64,000 nt of DNA from Dehalococcoidia bacterium (lineage in GTDB: Bacteria > Chloroflexota > Dehalococcoidia > Lucifugimonadales > Lucifugimonadaceae), in the NCBI GenBank assembly GCA_022824185.1, contig JAJEAU010000001.1, positions 109,974 to 173,973 of the forward strand. Reading direction: 5' to 3'. The position numbers and the translations under genes are program-made. Positions 18,099 through 26,796 of the stretch are shown here, piece after piece. The notes under the pieces were generated by a model that worked only from the letters and a program-made list of their open reading frames with translations, had not been told where the DNA came from and searched no databases. The number at the start of each line of letters is the position of its first letter. The first letter of the stretch is position 1.

Positions 18099-18183
18099 TG
18101 ACGGTCGGTTCGGGCGAAGCCCCAATCAAAAGATCAGAAACACGTGACCGTCATGCAAGTTTGTTACTGCCAAATCGCGATTT
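18099..18183. repeat. Inverted repeats in the truB-antiporter gap
   Basis: Eight-base arms TGACGGTC (18099-18106) and GACCGTCA (18146-18153) flank a small GGGC-GAA-GCCC hairpin, and a perfect 12-base palindrome AAATCGCGATTT occupies 18172-18183. They lie between the truB stop and the antiporter start. They could end truB transcription or bind a regulator of the antiporter; there is no T-run to support a standard terminator. Confidence 0.35.
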
Positions 18184-18212
18184 TACATCCGCTTTAGACG
18201 TGAAACTATGGC

Positions 18213-19142
18213 TTACGCGGCGAATACCTTGACGGGCGCCAAAGTTCCATTTTCTGGTCGGTAACGCGCCAAACCGATCAATACACTCTCGGCGGAGTAA
18301 ACCCGCACGAGGTTTGCTTCCTGGATGTTTACAGGATGCGCGAGGGACGTCTCCTGACCCTTAAGGAAACTGTCGGCTAGGTGGTCCGTCAGCCCTACCG
18401 CGTCGAGGCCCCTCAACACCGTGTCTGGATTCATCAAGTTTCGGATCCACACGTCGTTTTCGGTTTCTGCAATCAACTCTTCTATCGTCATTGCGTCGCC
18501 GATGATGAAATCACCTGCCCGTTCTCGCCGGAGCGAAGTCATGTGGGCCCCACAGCCCAGCCGCTGGCCTACATCGTGAGCGAAGCTTCGGGCGTAAAAC
18601 CCGCTGCCACATTCGATGCGAATCTCGAATTCGGGAGGGTCCCAAGTCAACACTTCCATGGAACGGACAGTTACGCGGCGCGGCTCTCGATGGACGCTTT
18701 TTCCTTGACGCGCAAGTTTGTAAAGAGGCTGACCACGGAGTTTAATCGCGCTGAACATCGGTGGGACCTGATCGAATTCGCCAACGAACTCATTGAGCGA
18801 TGCCAGAAAACACGATTCCGAGACGTCGTCGTAGGTTCTTTCGGCGGTGACTTCTCCTTCTGAGTCGTAGGTGTTTGTCGCAATCCCGAGACGGGCACCG
18901 ATCAGGTAGGTTTTGTCAGCGGACAGCAGGTATTCGGAAAGTCGCGTGGCGAAACCGATGCAGATTGGCAGGACGCCCGTTGCCAACGGATCTAACGTCC
19001 CGCCGTGTCCGATTTTGATTCGCCGTTTGCGTAAACCGAACGATGCTCTTAACTTACCGACGACATCTGAGGACGTCCAGCCTTGAGGTTTGTCGACGTT
19101 TAGAAACCCGGCGATCTGTAAGTGCGATTCCTCGTTCGCCAT
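18213..19142 (-). CDS. truB: tRNA pseudouridine(55) synthase TruB
   Basis: A 309-residue pseudouridine synthase that modifies U55 in the T loop of tRNAs. It starts with GFLNVDKPQGWTSSDVV and has the catalytic-aspartate motif HGGTLDPLATGVLP, then GSGFYARSFAHDVG near residue 180, and a short C-terminal PUA-like domain ending PVKVF. It is the last gene of the nusA-infB-rbfA-truB run, 8 bases after rbfA. Confidence 0.95.
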   Translation of the reverse strand: MANEESHLQIAGFLNVDKPQGWTSSDVVGKLRASFGLRKRRIKIGHGGTLDPLATGVLPICIGFATRLSEYLLSADKTYLIGARLGIATNTYDSEGEVTAERTYDDVSESCFLASLNEFVGEFDQVPPMFSAIKLRGQPLYKLARQGKSVHREPRRVTVRSMEVLTWDPPEFEIRIECGSGFYARSFAHDVGQRLGCGAHMTSLRRERAGDFIIGDAMTIEELIAETENDVWIRNLMNPDTVLRGLDAVGLTDHLADSFLKGQETSLAHPVNIQEANLVRVYSAESVLIGLARYRPENGTLAPVKVFAA

Positions 19143-19150
19143 TTTCCAGC

Positions 19151-19489
19151 TCAGCGATTTGAGGTAACGCTGGAGATGTAGTCGATCATGCTTTGACCGT
19201 CCTCTAGCGAGGTGTCAAGGACGAAAGTGATTTTCGGCGTTCGCCGCATGTTGGCGCGTGCGCTTAGCGTCCGTTGAACGAACGCGGTCCGTTGCTTGAG
19301 ATAGTCGATCGTAGGTTGGGGATCTGAGTTGCTGGACAACACGCTTACGGCGATTTGGGCTGCGGTCAACCTGTTGTCGCAGGACACAGCCATGACCGAG
19401 ACCAATCCAGGAGGTTGTAGTTCCTCGTCGATTATCTTCCCGACGATGCGTTGGATGTTCGTTTCGACGCGTTCGATTCGTCTAGACAT
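19151..19489 (-). CDS. rbfA: 30S ribosome-binding factor RbfA
   Basis: A 112-residue RbfA: a single KH-like fold with RIERVETNIQRIVGKII at the start, AQIAVSVLSS in the middle and RTPKITFVLDTSLEDGQ at the end. RbfA assists late 30S maturation and 5' processing of 16S rRNA. It sits between infB (30 bases upstream) and truB, the usual bacterial order. Confidence 0.93.
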   Translation of the reverse strand: MSRRIERVETNIQRIVGKIIDEELQPPGLVSVMAVSCDNRLTAAQIAVSVLSSNSDPQPTIDYLKQRTAFVQRTLSARANMRRTPKITFVLDTSLEDGQSMIDYISSVTSNR

Positions 19490-19519
19490 GTCGCCAAGCC
19501 GGGATAAACGGTGCGATTC

Positions 19520-21370
19520 CTAGTTGCCTACGGTGCGCATCTCGTAGCAGGTGACAATATCACCTTCTTCGTAATCGTGGAAACCGTCCAAGACCACACC
19601 TCCCTCGTAGTTGGTCGCGATCTCACGGACGTTTTCATCGAAATGTCGCATCGACATCACAGCGCCTTCGAACAATTCTTCGCCGCGTCGGGTCACGGTC
19701 ATCCGAGCATTGCGTCGCAATGTACCGGAATTTACGCGAACTCCAGCGATGCGTTCCCTTCTCCCGTGCGGGAACACTTGCAGCACTGTGGCGCGTCCGA
19801 GGACGACTTCTTCCTGCTCCGGTTCGGTCAGTCTGGCCGCCGCTTGTTTGACGTCGTCGATCATCGTGTAGATGATGTCGTATGTTCTGACGGGTACGCC
19901 CTCTTGATTGGCGAGGCGCGCGGCCGCAGGCTCTACCGTCGTCTCGAATCCTACGATCATGGCTTCTGAGGCAGAAGCTAGCATGACATCGGATTCGGAG
20001 ATCGGTCCGGGTGCGGCATGTAGCAACTTGACTTGAACATCAGGCGAGGAGAGTCCGTCCACGGCACGACGAATGGCGTCGATCGTGCCTTGCGCACCGG
20101 TTTTGGCGACAAGGTTGAGATCGGCCGCGTCGTAGCTTTGCCGGTGCCGCAAAACCTCTGCGAGAGTAGAAGGCCGACCTGTGTCGGTTTTCCGCTGTTC
20201 TTGTCTGAGGCGGGCGTCAATCCTGAGACGAGCGTCTCGTTCGTCGCTAACGACTTCGAATTGTTGACCTGATTCAGGTACGCCGTTGAGCCCGAGAATC
20301 TCCACCGCTGCGGAGGGACCAGCTTTGTCGATCTCGTTGCCGAAACCGTCGACCATCCGTCGTACATGCCCGAATTTGTCGCCTGCGACGATTGTGTCGC
20401 CCTGTGATACAGATCCTGAACGCACAATCACCGTTGCGACAGGTCCTCGGAAACGGTCAAGATTCGCCTCAACGACCACGCCGATCGCTGCCCTATCTGG
20501 GTCGGCAGTGAATTCAGAGACTTCGGCCAACAACAGCAAGGAATCGATTAGCTCCGAAACCCCTTCGCCTTTAAGTGCAGACACGTGGACAGCAAGAACA
20601 TCGCCTCCGAGGTCCTCGACGATCACGTCGTGTTCGAGGAGTTCGGTTTTGACCCGAGTGGAATCGGCTCCGGGCAAATCGATTTTGTTGACTGCGATGA
20701 CGATCGGGACTTGTGCGGCTTTTGCGTGGCTAATTGCCTCGACAGTTTGGGGCATCACGCCGTCGTCGGCCGCAACGACGATCACTGCGACGTCGGTAGC
20801 CTGAGCACCACGAGCGCGCATGGCTGTGAACGCTTCGTGACCTGGCGTGTCGATGAAGGTGATCAGTTGTCCTTCGTGATCGATTTGGTAAGCGCCAATA
20901 CTTTGAGTGATGCCGCCGGCTTCGCCGTCTACGACGTTGGTTCCGCGAATGGCGTCCAACAATGTGGTCTTGCCATGATCGACGTGACCCATAACCGCAA
21001 CTACGGCGGGACGCGGCGCGGCATTCGTTTCCGTGTCGTCTACTCCGACCCGATCAGACGCTTCGGACTCTTCCACATCGGTGGGTTTTCGAACCCTTAC
21101 ACCAAGTCGTACGGCCACAGTTGCTGCGACTTCAAAATCGATCGAGTCGTTCATTGCGACCATCATGTTGAGGCGCATGAGTTCCTTGATGATTTCGATA
21201 GGTGATCTGCGGATCACCTCAGACAGTTCGGCAACGGTGATTTCCGCCGGCAAGTCGACTGGCCCGGAAAATTGGACAGTCTGGCGACGTGGTGCAGGAC
21301 GATCTGCTACTGCATTGCCCTGCCTACGCGGTCCGCTACGTCGTTGTCGTGTTCTTTGCGATCTAGCCAT
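19520..21370 (-). CDS. infB: Translation initiation factor IF-2 (short N-terminus)
   Basis: A 616-residue IF-2. The G domain has GHVDHGKTT (G1), DTPGHEAFTAMRARG (G3) and NKIDLPG (G4), followed by domains II-IV. IF-2 brings initiator tRNA to the 30S subunit and promotes subunit joining. The N-terminal region is only about 100 residues before the G domain, against several hundred in many bacteria; it consists of a basic stretch (SQRTRQRRSGPRRQ) and one IF-2 N-type helical module. The upstream SD is weak (GAGGACGGGA about 15 bases away). Directly upstream is a ylxR remnant. Confidence 0.93.
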   Translation of the reverse strand: MARSQRTRQRRSGPRRQGNAVADRPAPRRQTVQFSGPVDLPAEITVAELSEVIRRSPIEIIKELMRLNMMVAMNDSIDFEVAATVAVRLGVRVRKPTDVEESEASDRVGVDDTETNAAPRPAVVAVMGHVDHGKTTLLDAIRGTNVVDGEAGGITQSIGAYQIDHEGQLITFIDTPGHEAFTAMRARGAQATDVAVIVVAADDGVMPQTVEAISHAKAAQVPIVIAVNKIDLPGADSTRVKTELLEHDVIVEDLGGDVLAVHVSALKGEGVSELIDSLLLLAEVSEFTADPDRAAIGVVVEANLDRFRGPVATVIVRSGSVSQGDTIVAGDKFGHVRRMVDGFGNEIDKAGPSAAVEILGLNGVPESGQQFEVVSDERDARLRIDARLRQEQRKTDTGRPSTLAEVLRHRQSYDAADLNLVAKTGAQGTIDAIRRAVDGLSSPDVQVKLLHAAPGPISESDVMLASASEAMIVGFETTVEPAAARLANQEGVPVRTYDIIYTMIDDVKQAAARLTEPEQEEVVLGRATVLQVFPHGRRERIAGVRVNSGTLRRNARMTVTRRGEELFEGAVMSMRHFDENVREIATNYEGGVVLDGFHDYEEGDIVTCYEMRTVGN

Positions 21371-21400
21371 GTGTTGTATCGATTTCCCGTCCTCAACGCC

Positions 21401-21658
21401 CTACAGACCTGAGTTAATCCTTTGCTCCTCCCGTTCAACGAAGTCTGGTCGCACATCGTGTGCGGGAATGAGCTCTCTCCCTATCTTATCCGCGATCTCC
21501 CTTGCACCAAATTTCGCCGCGCCCTGTCAGACGTTACAACCTCGGTATTCCGAACTGTAATGTTCGTCGATGACCGTTTATCCGTGGTTGGTCTTGGCCA
21601 TGCGCAGTAGCTTACCCACTCTGGGTTGCTTGCAACTGCAACAGAAGCGCGTGCGATA
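21401..21658 (-). pseudogene. ylxR: ylxR (DUF448) remnant with two in-frame stops
   Basis: Translating the minus strand from 21658 in one frame gives a YlxR-like sequence of 86 codons broken only by TAA and TGA. Readable blocks are a CxxC (FCCSCKQP), then KLLRMAKTNHG, stop (TAA), TVIDEHYSSEYRGCNV, stop (TGA), then QGAAKFGAREIADKIGREL. YlxR proteins have R-T-C-x2-C, LLR, a VxVD segment, and RGAYVC at matching spacing: TAA falls where Lys or Glu is usual and TGA where Cys is usual, each one substitution away. No start codon is available either, since a stop directly precedes the homology. The position between nusA and infB is where ylxR normally sits. Sequencing error is the main alternative. 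Confidence 0.68.
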
Positions 21659-21717
21659 TCAGTTGTGTCTATTACGCGTCGAAATAGACACCTAACATTC
21701 GGTTGCGAGAACCGTGG

Positions 21718-23574
21718 TTAACGTCGATTCCGACGTGAGCTACCGCCTCGCCGCCCTCTGCCGGAGCGTCTACCGGTTTCATCGCGGTAACCCGAGATGT
21801 CCTCGGCGAAGCGTAGACCGGAGTCAGGCGCTTCAGTGGTGACCTCGATTGCATCTGGCAGGGCCCACAACTCGTCGGAGTCGATGTCTTGTTCGAGAGC
21901 TTCGAGTTCCGCCGCTTCGCGTTCTGCGTCCAACCGTTCCTGTTCCTCGATTTCGAGTTCTCGGAGTTTCTCTTCCAACTCTAGGAGTTCGAGGTCAAGG
22001 TCTTCTTCAGGTTCGTCGCCGACTGATTGTGGCGGCGGTTGTGGTCGATCGACTTGCGGGACGAAAAGGACAGGTCGAGCCGGTTCTTGATCTCCAGGTT
22101 CTTCCGTGGGTAACTCTTCGGTTGCGGTTTGTGGTTCTTCCGCAACAGCGGGAACATCTTCGACTTGCGCTGCTAACTCTGGGACTGGCTCGACTTCGAC
22201 TTCGGGCTCCGCGGTCAATTCGATCTCTTCGACCTCGGACGGAGTCGGTGCGATGTCGGGGGCAGTTTCAGGTTCGGCAAGAACCGATTCGGGGACGGTT
22301 TCCTGGTCGGCAGCGGCAACTGCCTCCTCCGGCAATGGTTCAGCCCGCAGTCGTTCCGCTTCTTCCTCGGCCGCTTTCTCTTCTGCAGCCTTTTTAGCGA
22401 TGGCGGCTTCGGCAACCAATCTGGCCGCCTCTTCCTCGGCGGCGATCCGCGCTGCTTCGGCTTCGCGTTCGCGTTGGCGTGCGATAAGTTCCTCAGCATA
22501 CGCTGCGGAACCTTTGATCTCGATGTGAAAGTTCGTCAACCTAGTCGCGAGGGAAACGTTTTGTCCGTCTTTCCCAATTGCGAGCGACAGCTGGTTCTCG
22601 GGAATTATGGCTTCCGCTCGTTCGTCGTCCAAGATGACCACGTCTTCAACTTGCGCCGGGCCAAGCGAGTTGACGATGAATACTGAAGGATCGTCGCTCC
22701 ATTCCAAGATGTCGATCTTTTCGCCCATCAATTCGGTGACGATGTTCTGGATACGGATGCCTCTTAGGCCGACGCATGCCCCGATGGGGTCGATGTCGTG
22801 CTTGTTGGAGTAGACAGCGATTTTGCTTCTGGCGCCAGCGTGTCGGGCTATCGATTTGATCTCGACGAGTCCGGACTTGACCTCAGGGACTTCGAGTTCC
22901 ATCAGTCGGCGGAGAAGCATCGGGTGTCTGCGGGAAACGATGATCTCCGGCGCGCCGTCGCCGTCAGCGTTGGCATCGCTCACGCGGACAACGTAAAACT
23001 TCAACTCCATGCCTGGGCGATACCGCTCGCTGGGGCTCTGTTCGTCGCCCGGCATAATTGCATCAGCTTTGCCCAAGTCGACGAATACGGTTGGGCGTTC
23101 GCCAAAGGTTGCTGCGTTGCGGTTGGATGCGATGCGTCGGATGGGTGCTGAGATGATCTCGCCTTGTCTATCGGCGTATTTTTCGTAAACGAGATGCCGT
23201 TCCGCGCTTCGAAGGCGTTGCATCAACACCTGGGTTACAGTGCGGGCGGCGATTCGCTGAGGTGTAAATTCGAGGACTCCGGTGATGATGTCGTCGCCTG
23301 GTTGTGCGTCTGCGCTCATCTGCCGGGCTTGTTCGACCATCACCTGACCGCGGGGGTCGATTTCGTCCAACTCTTCGACGACGTGGACGACCGTGTTGAT
23401 CTCAACGTCCCCATTTTCGGGGTCGAGCCGAACGGTGACATCTTGATCTTCGGCGGCAGGATCCCGCCGGTATGCGGCAGCGATGGCTTCTTCAAACGCA
23501 GAGACGACTGACTCTTGCGGAAGACTCCGTTCCGCCGAGAGCTGCATTACCGCGAGCAGCATGTCGCTCTTCAT
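21718..23574 (-). CDS. nusA: Transcription termination/antitermination factor NusA with long acidic tail
   Basis: A 618-residue NusA. The N-terminal RNA-polymerase-binding domain, S1 domain and two KH domains are complete by about residue 365; blocks include RHPMLLRRLMELEVPEV, DPIGACVGLRGIRIQNI and IPENQLSLAIGKDGQNVSLA. A tail of about 250 residues follows, made of Glu/Ala-rich coiled-coil-like sequence, then acidic Pro/Val-rich sequence, and ending in RRSGRGRRGG and RRNRR. The frame is open to 23676, but ATG 23574 is preferred: homology begins there and GGAGG is 9 bases upstream. A terminator-like hairpin lies between this gene and proS. Confidence 0.9.
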   Translation of the reverse strand: MKSDMLLAVMQLSAERSLPQESVVSAFEEAIAAAYRRDPAAEDQDVTVRLDPENGDVEINTVVHVVEELDEIDPRGQVMVEQARQMSADAQPGDDIITGVLEFTPQRIAARTVTQVLMQRLRSAERHLVYEKYADRQGEIISAPIRRIASNRNAATFGERPTVFVDLGKADAIMPGDEQSPSERYRPGMELKFYVVRVSDANADGDGAPEIIVSRRHPMLLRRLMELEVPEVKSGLVEIKSIARHAGARSKIAVYSNKHDIDPIGACVGLRGIRIQNIVTELMGEKIDILEWSDDPSVFIVNSLGPAQVEDVVILDDERAEAIIPENQLSLAIGKDGQNVSLATRLTNFHIEIKGSAAYAEELIARQREREAEAARIAAEEEAARLVAEAAIAKKAAEEKAAEEEAERLRAEPLPEEAVAAADQETVPESVLAEPETAPDIAPTPSEVEEIELTAEPEVEVEPVPELAAQVEDVPAVAEEPQTATEELPTEEPGDQEPARPVLFVPQVDRPQPPPQSVGDEPEEDLDLELLELEEKLRELEIEEQERLDAEREAAELEALEQDIDSDELWALPDAIEVTTEAPDSGLRFAEDISGYRDETGRRSGRGRRGGSSRRNRR

Positions 23575-23625
23575 CTTTGCAGACCTCCATCGTTCGCTGC
23601 GACGTTCTTGATGGGCAAATCCCCC

Positions 23626-23654
23626 AAAAAGAAAAAGTGGGCACCCGCCCACTT
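23626..23654 (-). terminator. Intrinsic terminator between proS and nusA (or nusA attenuator)
   Basis: On the minus strand a perfect 8-bp stem AAGTGGGC/GCCCACTT closes a 4-base loop and runs straight into TTTTTCTTTTT. This is a standard Rho-independent terminator, placed 125 bases after the proS stop and 51 bases before the nusA ATG. It would end the rpsB-proS transcript; if the nusA promoter lies upstream of it, it would act as an attenuator. Confidence 0.85.
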
Positions 23655-23659
23655 CCGCA

Positions 23660-23681
23660 ACACATCGCCGGAGCAATGTGT
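23660..23681 (-). promoter_or_regulatory. Second hairpin in the nusA leader
   Basis: ACACATTGC and GCGATGTGT (minus strand) pair around TCCG with one mismatch in nine positions. It stands only six bases before the terminator stem. A possible -10 (TATAAG) is just upstream. Tandem hairpins of this kind occur in leaders that control read-through, but no alternative pairing was evident by eye. Confidence 0.4.
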
Positions 23682-23778
23682 GTTCTTATAGGTTCAACTC
23701 TAACACGTTACCCGCGAGTTCGTGGGATATTTTGACGCGTACATTTTGAATACGATTGAACTTAACTTTCGGTTTGGG

Positions 23779-25494
23779 TTACGACTCGAGCGTATTGAGA
23801 ATCGCTCCGATCGCGTCGTCGAAGGCGTGAATCGTCGAGTTTTTGGGGTCGGCCAAGCGATGTTTGATTTCGACGCCGCCATTTTGGATGCTGCGCGGGC
23901 TGACAACGACTCGTACGGGGATGCCGATCAGGTCAGCATCGGCGAATTTCGCACCTGGCGCCTCAGCCCGATCGTCGAGTAGCGTTGCTACCCCTTTGGC
24001 TTCGAGTTGGGTTGCGAGAGATTCGGATAGATCGCGAACTTGATCGTTGTTGTGGATGTTGACAGCGACAATCACCACTTCGAAAGGCGCAATCGACCGC
24101 GGTAACGTCATGCCTCGGTCGTCGTGGTTAGCTTCAACGGCTGCCGCGAGAAGACGACCGGTTCCGATGCCGTAACATCCCATGAGGACAGGGCGCAGGT
24201 TGCCGTCGGCATCGTTGTATTTGACGTCCATTGCATCGCTGTAGACGGTCCGGAGCTTGAAGATGTGACCTACTTCAATGCCGCGGTGTTGTTTTAGACA
24301 GCCATCCGAGCAACGACTGCATCTCTGGCCATCGACAGCGGACGCGATGTCCCCGATGTGATCGGAATTCCAATCGCGACCGTAGTTTATGTTGCGAAGG
24401 TGGTAGCCATCCTCATTAGCTCCAGCGAGGAGGTTCGGGTTCTCGACCGCGGAGTCGTCGGCAATCACGCGTTCGCTTGGGATGCCGACAGCAGAGGCTG
24501 ACCCTGCCGGGAATCCAGCCGCAGCTACTTCTTCGGGTGTTGCCAACCTCGGTTCTGAACCACCCATCATGTTCCTTACCTTGGTCTCGTTTACCTCGTA
24601 GTCTCCCCGGATGACGACGACGTAAACTTCGTCGTCGATTGTGTAGAAGACGACCTTGCCAGTTTTGGATGTTGGAACCCCCTCCGCCTCTGCTAATGCC
24701 TCGATGGTCTTGATCCCAGGGGTTGCGAATTTTTCGACTTCCGCCTTAACCTCTCTAGGGTTGAGGGATTTGATAAATTCTGCCTTTTCAAGATTGGCGC
24801 CATAGCCGCAGTCGTCTGAGTCACAGATGAGTATCGTGTCCTCGCCGCTATCAGCCAACAAGACGAACTCAGCGGAGTCTTTGCCGCCGATGGATCCGGC
24901 GTCGGCTTCGACCATCACCGCGTTGAGGCCGCATCGGGAAAAGATGTTGTGGTAGGCCTGCGCCATCGCCTGGTAACTGGCATCCAAACCTTCCTCATCG
25001 GCGTCGAAGGAGTAAGCGTCCTTCATTTCGAATTCTCGAACCCTCAGCAATCCACCTCGGGAGCGCGTTTCGTCCCGGAACTTGGTTTGGATCTGATAGA
25101 GATTTAGCGGCATGTCCCTGTAACTCGTGATGCCATAGCGACCCATCATCGAAACGGTCTCTTCGTGGGTGGGCGCTAGAACCATCTCGCGCTCGCGTCG
25201 GTCGCGGAAATTGGCGAGGGGAGGGACATAGGTTTCGGCGCGACCGCTCTCCTCCCAAATCGACCTGGGTTGGACAACCGGCATGGTGACTTCCAAGGCA
25301 CCGGCAGCGTTCATTTCTTCGCGGATGATGGTGCGGATTTTTTCGAGGCTCCGCTGACCGAGGGGCATGATGCTGAATATCCCGGCGGCGATTTGCTGGA
25401 TAAATCCGGCGCGGGCCAAATACTGATGGCTGATGGTTTCAGCCTCAGCAGGTGCTTCTCGCGTGGTCTTGATATAGAACTGTGATGCTTTCAT
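23779..25494 (-). CDS. proS: Prolyl-tRNA synthetase (bacterial type)
   Basis: A 571-residue class II aminoacyl-tRNA synthetase charging tRNA-Pro. Motif 1 region is LGQRSLEKIRTIIREEMNAAGALEV, motif 2 is FRDETRSRGGLLRVREFEMKDAYSF, and motif 3 is CYGIGTGRLLAA. Between motifs 2 and 3 lies the editing (INS) domain that clears mischarged Ala-tRNA-Pro. The anticodon-binding domain is C-terminal. It is the last gene of the rpsB operon, 48 bases after ispG, followed by an intrinsic terminator. Confidence 0.95.
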   Translation of the reverse strand: MKASQFYIKTTREAPAEAETISHQYLARAGFIQQIAAGIFSIMPLGQRSLEKIRTIIREEMNAAGALEVTMPVVQPRSIWEESGRAETYVPPLANFRDRREREMVLAPTHEETVSMMGRYGITSYRDMPLNLYQIQTKFRDETRSRGGLLRVREFEMKDAYSFDADEEGLDASYQAMAQAYHNIFSRCGLNAVMVEADAGSIGGKDSAEFVLLADSGEDTILICDSDDCGYGANLEKAEFIKSLNPREVKAEVEKFATPGIKTIEALAEAEGVPTSKTGKVVFYTIDDEVYVVVIRGDYEVNETKVRNMMGGSEPRLATPEEVAAAGFPAGSASAVGIPSERVIADDSAVENPNLLAGANEDGYHLRNINYGRDWNSDHIGDIASAVDGQRCSRCSDGCLKQHRGIEVGHIFKLRTVYSDAMDVKYNDADGNLRPVLMGCYGIGTGRLLAAAVEANHDDRGMTLPRSIAPFEVVIVAVNIHNNDQVRDLSESLATQLEAKGVATLLDDRAEAPGAKFADADLIGIPVRVVVSPRSIQNGGVEIKHRLADPKNSTIHAFDDAIGAILNTLES

Positions 25495-25542
25495 CTTGGG
25501 AGTTTCATTCCCTACGGTTGACTCGGGTGGTTGTGTAGGTCG

Positions 25543-26778
25543 TCACGCACCCCATCGATTTTCGACGTAGTCGTTGACCATTTTGGTGAAATCTTCGGCG
25601 ATTGTCGGACCTGACAGCATGGTTTCGCGTTGGCCATCGACGAAAACTGGGGCCCGAGGGCTTTCCCCACTTCCAGGCAGGGAGATGCCTATGTCAGCGG
25701 CACGAGATTCGCCTGGACCGTTAACTACACAACCCATCACAGCAACCTTTAGGGTTTCGGATCCTGGGTAACGCGATTTCCAATCGGGTAGGTTAATGTC
25801 GATCTGTTGCTGGATGTCGCTCGCCAACTCACGGAACAACGTCGAGGTTGTGCGACCGCAACCCGGACAAGCGGTGACCGATGGCCTGAAAGTCCGGATG
25901 CCCAATGCTTGGAGGATGTCCTGGCACAGCTTGACCTCCTTCGCACGGTCACCGCCGACTTCTGGGGTCAGGCTGGCTCGAATGGTGTCCCCGATTCCTT
26001 CGTACAACAAGACTGAGAGTGCGGCGGTTGTAGTGACGATGCCCTTCTGACCCATTCCGGCTTCGGTTAAGCCCAAATGCAGTGGGATGTCTGTCAACTT
26101 CGACAAAGTCCTGTACGCCTCCACCATCTGGCTGAGTCGGGAGACTTTGCAGGAGATGATCATCGAGGACTCTGGAAGGCCAACATCAAGGGCAGCTTCT
26201 ACGCTCGCGATTGCGCTTTCAACCAAGGCTTCACGCTCCACCTCATCTCCGCTCAAAGGGTCAGTGCGCCGGGCGTTCTCGTCCATCTTTTGGACAAGCA
26301 ACTCTTGGTCGAGGCTACCAGCGTTCACGCCGATCCTGACTGGTTTGCCTTGATCGCGAGCTATCTCGATAAAAGCGTTGAAGTTTTCATCGTGCCGCTT
26401 GCCGCGGCCGACGTTGCCAGGATTGATGCGAAACTTTGCCAAAGTCCTGGTACATTCCGGGTGGTCGCGGAGCAATCGATGGCCGATGAAATGAAAATCG
26501 CCGACTAGAGGTACGTTGCAACCCGCGTCGGAAAGGCGTTTGGCGATCTCCGGGACCGCGCTGGCAGCCGCATCGTTGTTGACGGTGATACGAACTATTT
26601 CGCTTCCGGCGTCTGCTAGGAGTTTGACCTGTTCGACGGTGGCGTGAATATCGGCAGTATCGGTGTCAGTCATTGATTGGACGACCACCGGGTTGCCGCC
26701 GCCAACAACGACATCGCCAACCATCACGCGATGAGTTTTGGCGCGGGGCGATTTTTCCATGTCCATCATCTCAATCAT
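25543..26778 (-). CDS. ispG: 4-hydroxy-3-methylbut-2-enyl-diphosphate synthase IspG
   Basis: A 411-residue IspG (GcpE), the [4Fe-4S] enzyme that makes HMBPP from the cyclic diphosphate in the MEP isoprenoid pathway. The TIM-barrel start [17 protein letters not shown] and the cluster cysteines ACPGCGRTT and [10 protein letters not shown] are intact. Several ATG codons compete at the start ([10 protein letters not shown]); the first is used here. Clustering with dxr, uppS and cdsA is the common bacterial arrangement. Confidence 0.93.
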   Translation of the reverse strand: MIEMMDMEKSPRAKTHRVMVGDVVVGGGNPVVVQSMTDTDTADIHATVEQVKLLADAGSEIVRITVNNDAAASAVPEIAKRLSDAGCNVPLVGDFHFIGHRLLRDHPECTRTLAKFRINPGNVGRGKRHDENFNAFIEIARDQGKPVRIGVNAGSLDQELLVQKMDENARRTDPLSGDEVEREALVESAIASVEAALDVGLPESSMIISCKVSRLSQMVEAYRTLSKLTDIPLHLGLTEAGMGQKGIVTTTAALSVLLYEGIGDTIRASLTPEVGGDRAKEVKLCQDILQALGIRTFRPSVTACPGCGRTTSTLFRELASDIQQQIDINLPDWKSRYPGSETLKVAVMGCVVNGPGESRAADIGISLPGSGESPRAPVFVDGQRETMLSGPTIAEDFTKMVNDYVENRWGA

Positions 26779-26796
26779 GCTTCTCTCAATTATCCG

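Noticed and set aside
21401..21658. Selenocysteine reading of the TGA in the ylxR remnant
   Set aside because: An in-frame TAA and the absence of a start codon make recoding implausible, and no SECIS-like structure was evident.
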